Positions 19,623-31,839 of a stretch of 64,000 nt of DNA are shown here, in pieces (the stretch's first letter is position 1; the number at the start of each line of letters is the position of its first letter). A program made the translations under genes and the position numbers. The notes below the pieces were generated by a model. It was given only the letters and a program-made list of their open reading frames with translations. It did no database searches and was not told the DNA's origin. The DNA is from Guyanagaster necrorhizus (taxonomy: Eukaryota; Basidiomycota; Agaricomycetes; Agaricales; Physalacriaceae): positions 1,367,620-1,431,619 of the forward strand of contig NW_025064888.1 in NCBI RefSeq assembly GCF_019112545.1, written 5' to 3'.

Positions 19623-22205
19623 CTAATCTCCACCACCACATCCACCACCTCCTCCACAGCCTCCACTACCACCACTACCACCACAGCCTCCTCCACCGCC
19701 AACGCGGCCAGTCCCGCCACCACCACAACCTGTGATACCTCCCCCTCCATACCCAGCGCCTAGAAAAAAAGACCAAATCAGAATATCACTCAAACATCCA
19801 GCTACACTCAAAACTCACCACCACTCCCACATCCACCAACACCCTTCAAAAACAAACAGATTAAGTCCAAAACAAAAAAAGTCCGATTAGGAGGACTCAC
19901 AACAGCAGCACATCCCCTGACCCCTCCACCCCCTCCAACCACATTCCCCGACATCGCCACACACCCAACCCCATACACATAATTCAACGGAACCGGCACC
20001 AAAAACGCCGCGTCATGTCCAACACTCCTATTCCTACTAACCCCCCGCTCTTCTTCTCGCCTAATCCTCCTCTCCCGCTTACTCAGCCTCTCCCGTCTCA
20101 TAGCGTCGACCTGCCCCTGGTGCTGGAACGGATACACCGCATTATGGTCGCTCGGATGTGTCGCTGCGAGGAGATCGCTTCGATCCCGGGGCGGGACGAG
20201 GTGAGAAGGTGCCACCGACTGCTTATGTATCGTTACGAGTCTGCTTAATTTCTGTCCAATCGTGTCGCCCGGGAGCGGACACCCGCAGTATGTATATGCG
20301 ATCCTGAAACGGTCCTGCAAAGGGTCATTGGTAGGGCAGAGAAAGGAGAGGGCGAGTTACGTACTTTCCATGCCCGACAAGTGATGTCGAAGGCGTTTGC
20401 AAGCTTGTTTTCGGCCACCTTGTCGTCATGGTCGACGAACCGACCGACATATTTGAGACAGTGGCGGGAGTACTTCCGGGCCATGAGCTGGTGAGTGTGC
20501 CAAACCAGGTCAATGTCCAGCGTTGGGACAAAGAATCCAGCAGGTGACGACGACATCAGGTCCAGGAATCTGGTTTGTTTGTGAGGTCCGCTGAGCAACA
20601 AGCACCAATAGGACGCCCTGCTTACGCATGATAACGAGCAATACAGTGCCTCAGCGCTACTTCATCCTCGGAGGACGAGAAAAAGTCTGGGTCTGTCCAA
20701 CCTAGTTTATCCATCTTGTTCACAAACGATCCTTGTCGGAGTACCTTCATCGCGTAAGTGTTCCGTCTGTAGAGTGCTCACAAAGGTACCCACTGCCCCG
20801 ACGAGATCCAACGAAAATATCTTGGCATCTTCGTACGCGCTCATGATTCGAGGCAGCCTATCAATTCAATATCAGGATTTGTCAAAGAAACAACAAATAC
20901 CAACGTACAATTGTCCTCCGTGTATCCTCATACGCTGGCCCATAATACTTTGAAGTTTCTGCATACTGTAGTTCATTTTCTCCTGTATGTCGACCGCCCA
21001 TTCCTGTTCGGTTATCGCATCTCCCTTCCGAAATGCCGGCGGTCTCATCTCTAAAATGCGGGACTTGATCGCCCTCGCACGACTCGAATTGTCGATATTG
21101 TAAGGCGTGTGAAGAGTTCCGCTAGATGTCAAAGGTATCGATCAGCAGAAGGAAAGAAGAGATGACAGTCAGAACATACGAAAGGACATCGCTGGAACCC
21201 ACCAGGTCCTTCACAAGTTTGTGAAAAGACAGCTTTTTCTTCGTAATCCTCAGTCGGCACCCCGGACACGTGGTAGTGAACTCCTGCTGGAGATATCCAC
21301 TACCCGTGGGATTCACCAAGCCTAGACCTCATTCAGAGATGGTTATCAAGACCAATGGCACCAGTATTTACTCACGAACGTCGACCTTCATGAGACATTC
21401 GGGGCAAACTATTTCTCGCTCAGTCAATATCGTTGCCGATTCGAAAGGATCATAGGGGAGATGGGTCTTCTGCAGCCAGTTCTGGACACGGGCGTTTGAC
21501 GGAGGCGAGTCGATGGTGTAGCATGTCCGTTCCTAATCCATCCAGTCAGCTCAACCTTGAAAAAATAATTCAAGGTAACCATACGAGGTCCCGAAACCAG
21601 TCACCCATACTTGCAAGTATCTTGATGTGCTTGTTTCGTAACGAATCTTCAGAATACCGCCTGATATGCGATCAACATAACATCACCGAGGCATCATGTG
21701 AAACATACGCAGGATTTAGCAAGTAGGCATGCCAAACCTGTGCAGCTCGAAATTAGCAACACGTTAGATACCAAAACGTACTATCCTTCACCATGATAAC
21801 ATCGACAGGAGGCAGCTGCTGGTCAGCGAAATCCAATTCGTCTTGAGCTGTCAGCGCCTTGCACCATCTTTCGAACCTAGTGAACACCGTCAAGCCTCGA
21901 CAGCCTACCAGTAGCCAAGGAACATACCTCTCAACGGCCAGTCCAACGAACCACGACCACTTGCGGTCCTTATCGCTGGGGGCATCTGGGTATCTGGAAC
22001 GGTCGATCCCTTCGACTCGTTCCTTGAGGGAGGCAAAGTGCCTCAAGAGACATAGGTGGCCCTTGAGCTGAGATATGCTGACAAAGGGTGTCTGGAGGGC
22101 ACGATGGCCGATGAACAGTGGGTAGGGTAGCTCGTATGAGGGTGGTTGGGCACCACCGTCGTCCCCACCGCTCGGTCGTGTGGAATATGGTGGTAAGACG
22201 TCCAT
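19623..22205 (-). CDS. GRDP-like glycine-rich protein (DUF1399), 647 aa, 13 exons
   Basis: Exons by splice signals and frame: 22205-21928, 21876-21792, 21737-21709, 21660-21585, 21532-21376, 21321-21180, 21121-20909, 20857-20794, 20744-20626, 20569-20365, 20314-19901, 19843-19819, 19759-19623. They total 1944 nt, in frame, with all introns GT-AG and 46-56 nt long except a few. DUF1399 hallmarks are PPVDVIMVWHAYLLNP (about residues 115-130), a Cys-x2-Cys pair (CPECLMKVD and CPGCRL), DIDLVWHTHQL (about 405-415), VDHDDKV, and YTYCGCPLPGD. A basic region (KRERRIRREEE) and a Gly-Cys-rich tail close it. Plant GRDPs act in development and stress; the fungal role is not known. The predicted 25-nt exon 12 codes only part of the Gly-rich tail. 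A start further up is not available in frame. Confidence 0.88.
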
Positions 22206-22336
22206 GAGATCGAGGAGAACTGTACTGGAAGAGATCCGATGAAACTGGGGAGGAAGATATTGAGCTGTTGACGTTGGAGGTATTCAATGTTAAGGATGTG
22301 CACCTTATCTGTACCACGACGGATATATATGGTGGA

Positions 22337-22354
22337 TACGGATACGTATCCGTA
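22337..22354. promoter_or_regulatory. 18-bp perfect palindrome upstream of the GRDP gene
   Basis: TACGGATACGTATCCGTA is a perfect palindrome about 135 bases upstream of the GRDP start codon. It could be a dimeric factor site. About one such palindrome in four windows of this size is expected by chance, so support is weak. Confidence 0.3.
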
Positions 22355-23245
22355 CCGTGGACGATGCTGTCACATTACCATTAGCCATAATGTAGTACAT
22401 ACATCAACAGACACCCAAAATAAAATAAACTACGCACTGAATTGGCGACCATCAGTTCTGCTGCTAGTACTCAAAGTGCTCGTCTCGAGAAACGTGCGTG
22501 GATATTACTGAAATCAAAGGTGCTGCCGTTGCCAGGGTAATCATCGTCGAGTTTTTTCAACATTTCTTCATCGTTTTGACAAGCATCTCGGAGCATCATG
22601 GATCAGGCCCATTTATCTCATTACACTGTGTGCATCGATATTGTGAGCATGGAGAGGTTATCGCTATGAATCCCTGGTCAGCACGAGCGGGATGACCGTC
22701 TTCAAAGTAAATGCGGGTTCCAGGCGCTTCGGTGATACTGACGCCGTTCTCGCGTGTCGCATTCGGTGGGCACGAGATGTTCTTTCTTCATATGCCAAGG
22801 CAGGCTTCGGAGTCTTGTTTCTTGTTCTCTCGGTGGTTGGCTGCGCCTGAAGTGAGCAAGAATGAAAACACGAATAGCAGGTACGTACGTATCCTGTACT
22901 GCTCCGTACGAGAGTGTAACCTGTCCTCTCGGGGCTTTTTTCCCTATCAGATAACCTAGCACCGGGGATCTGAAACGCGCTCGAGGTCTGGAGAGAAGAA
23001 TTCAAGATACTTTCTTGTCGGCTCTCAAGCTCAAGTTTCCAGCTTCAAATCCAGAGTGAATTTGCACAATTTCCATCAGAACATCTAGTTATAGTTGAGC
23101 ATTCATCCTGTTTTTTCAGTGTGCTGTAAGAGACTCCGTCGCAGTGAGTCTGGACGCCAAGTCGCAACGTGAAGAGAACATTTGTCCTGCAACAGACTAG
23201 CCCAGTGCTGTGAAAGATGAACGAGACGATAACGGCAGATGGCAC
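22355..23245. other. Intergenic, no gene recognised
   Basis: Short open frames occur on both strands (for example 22664-23005 minus and 22711-22959 plus), but none has a family resemblance or exon partners. No repeats were seen. Confidence 0.35.
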
Positions 23246-23629
23246 CTACCATATTGAACGACGAGCGTGTGGAGAGGACAGGACACAGGGAAGGAGCGTG
23301 AGGATTGAAGAGAAATGAAAAGGTGGTTGCCTACTGGCTGTCGTAGGGTTAGGGTTGGAACGGTCGATCGTTCTCGGTTGACTCTCCAAGCTTCTGGTAA
23401 ATGAAAATTTCGCGAAGTAGCTTGTTCCTCTTTCGACTGTCAATGTATCCTGCCTCAAGGATGCCCGAAATGATTCAATAAATAGTACCGAAAGTTGCAC
23501 TGAAGCCAACAGTCCAGAAGTACTCATGATTATCCACATCTTTTCTGAATGGTCTGCCCCTAAAATGTCGAACATTAGACTATGTCTTTGAAGATATCTG
23601 GCAGAAATTCGCGCGTGTGCAGGAAACAT
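23246..23629 (-). pseudogene. Possible DUF6535-type membrane protein fragment
   Basis: The piece reads ADHSEKMWIIMSTSGLLAS, then VQLSVLFIESFRASL. This resembles the start of agaricomycete DUF6535 proteins (charged lead, then a hydrophobic segment ending FxxESY). No downstream transmembrane exons are found. It is probably a fragment, or a coincidental match. Confidence 0.28.
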
Positions 23630-23834
23630 GGCGCTCAGTTTGGGAAAATGTCACTTTCTTGCTAGCGCATTTAAGTGATGAAGGCAAGAGCTTTATTACT
23701 CGATTTTACTAATTCGACGCCCCTTCCCGGCGGTGATATTAGGGTATTTCAAATGTCACGTCACGTTCACGGACGACATCGATACGTCGTTTGCTTTCGA
23801 CCACGACCATCTCGCTCTCTTCCCTTTCTTCACC

Positions 23835-25624
23835 ATGATAAACCTCTCTGAACTCGTAGTGGACTTAGATGTGGAACCACACTTATATTATCGTGAAGTT
23901 CTACAGACCCTTACCATGAAGGTCATGTATCCTGGCAGCCCGGACACTCAGATAGCTTCTCTGGACGGGTTCATCATCTCCCGACACCGTTGCGGCGACA
24001 ATTTTCACTTTTTTCTGGACGAAGAAAACGAGGAACTTCACTGGTTATCTGTAGTCCTGTTCGACAAGTTCGGCAAGGTCAAGCCTCATATTGTCTCTGA
24101 GGGATTCCGAAGCGGTACGCGGTGCTGGGGCACGGAGCTCAGCGCTGGAAAGATCATTTATGTGCACGATGTTACCGTGTACCAGGTGCGAAAGTCTCCT
24201 AATCGTTCGATGGATATTCACCCTGACATTTTGTGCAGGATCGACGACAGGGAATCGGATCGTTCGTCCTTCAAAAACTATTCGAGTCGGAGAATGTTCA
24301 AAACGAAGACATCGTAATATCCTGGCCAGTATCCAGCGATGTTTCTAAGGATATCGTGGTTGCTTTTTCCCGCAAAGTCCGCTTTCAATAACATCCCACT
24401 ACCATAGCATATATGCTGATAATATCGCAGAACGGCTTTCGACGCATTGGCCGTACCAATTTCTTAGGCTATTCCCCCAATCCAAACCACCCGTCTCGTC
24501 GTCTACTTCCAGAGAACGACGTCGAATCTCTAGAAGACAGGTTCTTGGGACGCAATCCCCCCCTCTCTCCCGAACTGCAAGCCTGTGGACGCGATGCCAT
24601 CGACGAGGAGTGCCGGAAGAAATATCCTCTCCACTGCGCTATCGTCGACCAGAATACTCCAGAAATAGCTAAAGTCATTCAATCTTTCTACGACAAGGAT
24701 CCCGCAAGTATCCACGTACCCGAACGTCGAGGCTTTCTCCCCGTCTTCGCCGCGGCTCGCGCATCGAACATCCACGCCCTCAACAAACTGATCGAGATTG
24801 GCGTTGCCGAAGACCTGAAGAATTTCGACAATATCGAAGGTAGCACTCCGCTGGAGGACGTCCTAAGTCTCATGAAATGGTCCCGCGAAAAGAGCGAGCT
24901 CCGGACAGGGATGTGGGCGGGTAACTCAGAGATGGACATGAAAGTCGTTAACATACTGAAGACGGCGATGAATCTTCCCACAGATAGTTATGTTCAGTTT
25001 AAGTTCGGCTGTACATGCGCACAATGTTCCGACGGCTGGCTCTCCCCGCGGATGAGATTTGCTTTGAGAGGTACGGATAAAAGGTTGTGCTTGATGATTG
25101 CCGAGATTGATACCTACCTATTACCTCCAGTTCAGGCTGCGTTCTGTATAAAAGCTCTGCCGATGGACCTAGGCAGCTTTACGCGTGGCGAAGCACTTGA
25201 TGCCTCAGATACAATGATCGGATGCGGGACTCTAGACTATCTTCCACCGGCGCTCCAAAGACGCATGTTCAAGTCCTACATTGGGTTCACGACTGTGTTC
25301 AAAGTCATCCATAAGATCCTCAGGAACGACACTCAAGTCCCAACTCTCCGGGATATCAAACACGACGCGGCACTCGAACGGGACATTTCGTTTTTCAAGT
25401 CCGAGGGTGGGAGGGTGGAGTATGTCTTGGACGCTCTTACGACCATTGCAAAGAAGAACTCGAGGTTGAGGGACGGGACCTTCTACAAGACGTTTGGTAA
25501 CGATGAAGATTTTCTTCGGCTTCCCGAGTGCGTGAATGATGATGAGTTTGAAATGGTGAGGGTAATGTTGGGATTGGATCCGAGCGTGGGATGGGGTCCG
25601 TACCACTCGCGATGGGAATGTTGA
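23835..25624 (+). CDS. GNAT-like acetyltransferase fused to ankyrin-like region, 560 aa, three exons
   Basis: Exons 23835-24185, 24239-24376 and 24431-25624, with introns of 53 and 54 nt, join in frame. The second intron starts GTCCGC, a weak donor, but the join gives continuous GNAT sequence. The N-terminal part ends with a strand-like YVHDVTVYQ, then DRRQGIGSFVLQKL, which fits the GNAT acetyl-CoA loop (R/Q-x-x-G-x-G). GFRRIGRTNFLGYS follows. Residues about 190-300 have ankyrin-like repeats (KKYPLHCAIVDQ, GFLPVFAAARASNIHALNKLIEIG, EGSTPLEDVL). The C-terminal 250 residues have a CTCAQC motif and are unassigned. The acetylation target is unknown. An in-frame Met at 23733 exists but lies in likely leader. 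Confidence 0.8.
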
Positions 25625-25901
25625 CTACGTGAATAATTGTTGTAACTGTTAGCTCTTTTGTATTATGTAGTGTAATTATCAAAGCAGAGTCGTCAAGCAT
25701 TATTCACGAGTCCACATTTTGGGAACCATACGAAATCCATGAATCCCAGGATATAAGTGAGTAGTATTACATGGCACGATCATAATGTACAACAATACAA
25801 AGAGAGAAATACAACAACAATAAATAATCCCTTCATTAAAACGCTTCTAAAATGACTAAAAGGAAAAGCCCGATGGACCGAGAGAAAGCAAGAAAACAGC
25901 G

Positions 25902-26708
25902 CTACGAGAATGACGCCAAGCAAACCTTCCACACCGTCGGCTCATCTGTGGCTTCGACCCCAATGAATCTGGTATACCCTAACAAAAAGTCAACTCTCCT
26001 AACACCCTTCCTTCTCTCTTCCTCTCCCATCCCCTCCACCCGGTTCGCAAACGCCCTCATAACACCGGTCCCTCCCACAGTCCTCAGTTCCTCCTCAGTA
26101 ACCCTCGTGCGCAGCGCAATATACAGCGCCACGACCACGTCCCTGACCGAACTGGGGAATACATGGACCCGCCATGGAAGGTACTTGGAAACGAGGATTA
26201 TGCCTCCGGGGATGGAGGGAGAGGTAACAGGTTCGTCAGGGAGCTCAGGGATGTACGGCGAGATGTCCTTGGACAAATCGATGCTGAGGTGCGGTGGGCA
26301 GAGGTATTCATGTAGTTCAACCGTGCTTGGCGCAACGTCTTCCTGGACTGACGGGAGGCTGATGGGGTTCTGGAGTCCATTGGGCGTCGGCGGTGGATGG
26401 AACGAAGCCGAGGAAGGGAGGGCGGTGGAAGGAGAAGATATGGAACTTGCGAATGAAGCGAAGGCCGGCGAAGATGGCAACGGAGACTGGTGAGACTCGG
26501 GAGATGGAGTCTCACTCAGCGACCGAGAATGATAATACATGTTGGGCAGCTCCGGACTCGTCGACAGGCTTCCGAACAGCCTCTGAGACGACCGAGTCGC
26601 AATCGGTGAAGGCGCCTGGTCCGAATCGTACGAGTACATCTCATTGGGCGAATCCGCGAAACGGACCGTCTTCGTGGTGGGCATCTTGGATGAGATGTGG
26701 TGGGGCAT
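25902..26708 (-). CDS. DUF6699-like protein, 268 aa
   Basis: Single exon. The first 120 residues are Ser/Pro-rich and probably disordered, starting MPHHISSKMPTTKTVRFAD. The rest has the layout of agaricomycete DUF6699 proteins: a short conserved start around LHEYLCPP, hydrophobic strands (GIILVSKYLPWRVHVFPS), and VRDVVVALYIALRTRVTEEE. It ends RRVDFLLGYTRFIGVEAT with a short tail. Function is unknown. The overlapping plus-strand open frame at 25852-26493 is a shadow of this gene's GC-rich codons. Confidence 0.72.
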   Translation of the reverse strand: MPHHISSKMPTTKTVRFADSPNEMYSYDSDQAPSPIATRSSQRLFGSLSTSPELPNMYYHSRSLSETPSPESHQSPLPSSPAFASFASSISSPSTALPSSASFHPPPTPNGLQNPISLPSVQEDVAPSTVELHEYLCPPHLSIDLSKDISPYIPELPDEPVTSPSIPGGIILVSKYLPWRVHVFPSSVRDVVVALYIALRTRVTEEELRTVGGTGVMRAFANRVEGMGEEERRKGVRRVDFLLGYTRFIGVEATDEPTVWKVCLASFS

Positions 26709-29700
26709 TGTGAATCCGTTCGTTGAGAAACTGGTGTTCCTTTATACACTCCCCCCCACCTTGTCGACGTCAACAGGGCGGTTCCGATATAGCCTATTAG
26801 CAATGCCTAACAGGGCGTTATTCCACAGCTTGCTACCGGGCGCGACACAGCCTTGCGTGACCCAGTTGAGATGATGGCGCTTCAAAGCGCATTGTGCCCC
26901 TGATCCACTATAAGCAAGTCTATGCTTCAATGTCTGGATGTCGCCTTGACGATGAGGAGCTTGTACCTTGGCCAATCCTAATGTGCTGTGGTACCTGTAA
27001 CACGATATTAGGCTCTGTCAGAATTTTTGGCATGCGTACTAGCCGTATCACGTACCAACATACAGAAGAATCATCGCCAGCAGGACAATGCTACGAGTTC
27101 ATGATGCACAAGCTCAGCGAACGAAAGATGATCCTAGCAATCGGGGCTATGCCCGAAAATCATATGCTGATTTGACTGACCCTGGGTACATTAATCAGTG
27201 ATCACAAGTCGTTGCCAGTCATTCAGATCTTTTACCGTAGGTAGTAAACAGACACAGAAAGAGTCATCCTGACGGTTGTTGATAACAATGCTGTCCTACA
27301 GTCACCATCCTAGGGCACTTGGTCATTCTATACAAGTACTACAACAGCATCATAAATGAATAGTTCATCAGGGGAATGTGAAGCACTTACGATAGATGCT
27401 ATCCAAATCGATGGAGCGCAAGTTGCCATATGTTCCTGGAAGTTCCATTCCCTCATACATCGATATGGGAGACGACAAACAGCGATGGCTATCATCTGGT
27501 GCTTGAGCATTCCTGGCACATGGCCCACTCCGAATTATCGGGGAACCTGAGAGCGTTCTCGATGCGCAGCCCAATACCTTTATTATAAGCGCCCTTAAGA
27601 TCTCTGGTGAAACTGTAAAGCCCGCTGTTGTCTACAGAGACGAACAAGTTACATCATTCCGTTTGGTCCCCAGTAGTCGTGGAGAAAGTATATGGGGATG
27701 TTGAAGCTAAGCAACGGAAAAGGTTAGGTCAGAAAATAAGCTGGGATGGAAACGCTTATGGCATACACATCAAGAGCCTGATGGATAACCAGGCGCTACC
27801 TGGACAAGGACAGTCTGCAATGAAGGCAGGGGTTCGGCATGTTAGCTGGTATCAGTATATTCTTCTAGTCACCGGGACGTATCCCTTCGATTGGTTAGCC
27901 AAGCGAAGAAAGAGTCAAATACTTTGGAAAACCAGGAGCTTGTGCAGAGTCGTCCAGGACGATCAGCTGCTGGCTGAATGCCAGTTTAGGCTAGTTGTGA
28001 GCGAATGAGGTAATGGGATGTTCAGAACTTCGGGATGTCAGCGACATGACCTCGATGGTTTATCAATGTCTCTGTGAGAGGCTTGTTAATGCCGATATTG
28101 TGGTAGACAGAACTAGACAAACTGTTTTCGGTCTGAACCTTGAGAAAACGACTGCAGGAGCTCAGCTTCTCCAGTTAAAGCTGCGAGTTCGATTTAGATC
28201 CCTGGAATGAAGCCCACAGCTTTGTCGGTCAAGCAAAAGGGATGCTTAAAGTAACTTTAGTCATGAGAAACACATGCAATAAGACAGTGAACTTTCAAAA
28301 AAGACACAAATACGCACCAGGGCGAAGAGTGATGCACCAATGATGCCTACACATGTCTACCAGCGAAACATCTCTGGTCCTCTCGGCTCCGGCGCACAGA
28401 TTTGAACGGTGCATGTCTTCATATACGCCCTTATTGGGAGAGGACTAGCAAACCTGGGTATGACCGGTCGTAAATCCTTCGACACCTAAGTTTCTTCTGG
28501 CTCTGATTACATCATGAAAGGTTATAAGGTTGTTCAGCTCGCGACGTTATCACTGAATACTCATTCAGGGATGCCAAGTAGAGAAGTGAAAGACGGCGTA
28601 CCAGGTACAGCATCTAGAACAATGAACCTTGAACTACGGAGTACGGCCCGCTCTGTCGCAGAAACAACCGGTACCTGCGAGAAAATGGGTAAGATAAGAT
28701 AAGGAATAAGACGAAAGCGCACCTACATGAGATGAATCAAATGTTCGCGGGATCGTGCTAACGTTGTACATTCTTCAAGAATACTCACAAAAGACGATGA
28801 TTCAGTGCAAGTTCAAACTACACATCCTCACGACCTAAGTATATACGCTTCATCAGGTGAGGTCAAACAACTCAAAGAAGAGAAGTACATACCAACAAGG
28901 CTCGTGCGAATTCTTCATCAGATCCTGGCCAAGCTAGTGTCCCAGAATGTGGGCATGAATAATGTCCCGTACATAGCAGTTTCTACTGGAAAAAATCGGT
29001 GAGAGGAGCGCAAATTCGGAGTCAAACGATTGACGTACGAGATCTTGCTACCGAATCATCTTTACTCGATGCTGACTGTAACGTTGAGCTCTGAAATAGC
29101 GTAAGGATAGCATTGTATAGAAGATGGGAAAAAGCCGACAGAAACGAAATCTAGTGGTGGTGGAAGCAAGAGGGAAAGGATCGCGTTATTTGGTTGAGCT
29201 TGGCAGGGACAAACTTCCAGCCACCAGCGCGCTCCGTCTTCCGAACGTCCATGTGTACCGTACAGATACACACGAGCAGCCATTCTTCCTTCCACGACCA
29301 GCATCGGTGCCACATACCTTACGATTGCCCTCAGACGGCGCGAATATCCCCCATTCTTCTTTCATGCTGACCTGGGTGGGATACAATTCGAGTATGCCCT
29401 AAATGGTTTTGGCAGTCCGGATATTTGCCATCGCAAGGTCTTCTTCATAGATGATGCCGATGGATGGCATCGATGAAGCTCAGGCTTTGTTACTTCACTT
29501 GGGAGATGGGCGGCGCATACCTCAAAGTTGGCGGATAGACGTATAGAGGGTCACGGCAGGATAGGCGAGAGAATGTCGGAAACAAGGTACGCCTATGCAT
29601 CACTCTGCTGGCACTGGCTCACCTTGAAGCGACAGGCTGTCGACCGCCGATGCTTACGACTACGAATCAACATAGCTCCGCCATCTACATTAAGTCAGGA

Positions 29701-30805
29701 ATAGCAGATCCATATCGAAAAGTACGGCGCTTTCGGACCCTGTTCATTGCCTGCGCAATACCCCATCCAACTCCCTCAAAACCCACATTTCCTTTTCTCG
29801 TGACCAGACAAAACAGTCAAGCGCGTATCTTGTGTGCTACTGCGACGAATGCAAACACGCGATCCTTACCGACAATCCCTGATGTCATCGAGAGCGTCGC
29901 ACGGCTGCTTTCTTTTATTATTGGTGCTAAAAAGTCGACCTCGACATTCTCCCCCCATCTGTCTCCGAGATCTACATACCTAGCCTTGCAGCACTATCGA
30001 TACCCAAGCCTACCTTTCCCATCGGCACATTATCAATCGCCGATACAGCCTTTCTCACTAGAGGCCTTCATCTTTTTTGGTCATACAAGCTGACCGACCT
30101 CGCCTTCGACGTCCGGAGCAACGATGAAGGAAGATGAGTATCCCCTGAGAATACAGGGTTCACGGACCGGACCTGTATCTCTTGTCCTTCCCTGAAGTCG
30201 GCGGGTCGGCGGCGTATCTATTCCCTCAAAAAATGTCCACCCGCTTCCATCGGCGCGTTCACATAGATCGTCCCAGCCTTGTCTGTATAAACAACTGCAT
30301 CTTCAACGTACCCTCTTCCCACTCCCAACTTCGTCATGTCGGTACACACTTAATCGCAGGGAAACATTGCTCCACCAGGGCATTGCGTGTCATTCAGTCT
30401 TACATTTCGGAGAGGACCTTACTCCTCGGACTTGGCGCGTCGATTCGAACGGCGCCCGCATAGACTTCTGCTTCTCTCCTGGATGTCTTTTTATCCGACG
30501 TGGATTGAAATACGGCTGTAGCGGGCAACTGGTTGGTGGAGCGTACGGCCATGAGAGGCGAACGAAAGTAACCGCGGAGGAAGGAAACGATAATGAAAGA
30601 GAGGAACAGATGCAGCGATGTTGAACGGTCCTGTCTTGTTCTCTGCTCTGTCATCAGGGCAATACTCGGGGCCAGCAGCAGCTCAATAACTAAGGCCGAA
30701 TGGAGCACGTTTATCATAGTTTAGGTTTTACGTTGTCTGTTGATTACTTTTTGTTTCCTTGTCTGTTCAATTGATCACTTATATCTCACCACTCATAGAG
30801 GAGTA
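26709..30805. other. Gene-poor stretch with unassigned fragments
   Basis: CpG is normal here and no transposon motif was seen. Open pieces include 26933-27175 plus (with LMCCGTCNTILG, a Cys-x2-Cys), about 27420-27630 minus (TRDLKGAYNKGIGLRIENAL), 27628-28008 plus (126 aa), and 29650-30093 plus with a different-frame YCDECKHA near 29845. None joins into a convincing gene. These may be remnants or long noncoding transcripts. Confidence 0.35.
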
Positions 30806-30809
30806 TGTG

Positions 30810-31464
30810 GGTATTTTCACCGCACTCCTAGACGGTCTGATGATTCTACACAGACCCTGATCAGCACCTCTGGATATAGAGGCGGGACGCGCAAGGGATT
30901 GGATCTCACAATAAGTGGCATCACTCCCACTGAATCGCGTTATTTTCCTTCTTCAAGTTCGCATCCTGACGCTTACGGTGGCGTTCACAGCTCAGTGGGG
31001 TGGAAAGAATCCCAGAATTGGTCGAGAATCACTGGGCGAACGAAAAACCTGCATGTTCCTTTGCCCATCCCCAAACACAAATACGAGACTCCACATATAC
31101 GAATCCCCCCGCATCGGCCTCGATCCCTCCCATCCTGGCACCACAGCTTCTCCTACTCACCCTCGAGTAGAATTCATTTCCCAGCCTTACAGGTACTTTG
31201 TTCATCCCGAGAGGTTGACGGCAAATGGGCGAGCACAGACACTGCTCGGTGTTCTTCCTCAGAAGGAGCTCTCCGGACTAAAAGGCAAGACCGTGAACGC
31301 GTATCTGGCAGAATATCAGGCCGGTATGGATAGAAAGGCTAAGCTGGAGGAATTCGTGGGTGCACGCGGGAAAGGCGTCTCATCGTCTCCGACAAAGTAC
31401 ATGAAATTGATGGGCTGTATTGAATCCCTGAAAGCTGGCAGGTCTGCAGCTGGTGATGGTAATG
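30810..31464 (+). pseudogene. Partial copy of the 16-kb gene (exon 2 only)
   Basis: Similarity to 16503-17260 is about 95 percent by eye. It begins at the first bases of exon 2 (GTATTTTCACCGCAC); exon 1 and the intron are missing. Two internal deletions break it. One of about 80 bp follows GGCGTTC. The other, about 37 bp, lies between TGGGC direct repeats. The reading frame is lost at the first deletion. The copy leads straight into block B and the F-box gene. Confidence 0.85.
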
Positions 31465-31839
31465 GAGCCCTGGCCTCGGTACCGATCATGATCACTGCCG
31501 TACCGGCAAGTTGACCCCCCTGAAGCACGCCAATTTCCGTTCCGATACTCTCCCTCTGACTACGGTGCAGCGACACGGTATTTCGTATATCTCTCAATCT
31601 TGGACAACCCCCACCTTCATTTTCTCATAATATCCACCTTGCATTTCACTTTAGCTTCCATCTTTCACAACCTAGAGGTGAGGCCAAATTTTTTATGGGC
31701 ATCGCGACGTCTGCTAAATTGCTTTCTCTTTACAGCCAATCAAGATGCCGGTGCAGTGCGAACAATGCTCCAATCGTGTCTTGCCGAACTCGAGCACGGT
31801 AATATATCGCTGCGACAAAGAGTTCGCCTCCCCTCTTTT
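31465..31839 (+). repeat. Inverted-repeat arm 1 (block B, F-box promoter and start)
   Basis: This 375-bp stretch is matched by the reverse complement of 33753-34126 at roughly 93-95 percent by eye. It holds the promoter, the leader and the first 32 codons of the F-box gene (ATG at 31745). The two arms enclose 1.9 kb. Confidence 0.9.

Noticed and set aside
25852..26493. A 213-codon plus-strand open frame
   Set aside because: Antisense to the DUF6699-like gene, whose frame shows the recognisable conserved strands.
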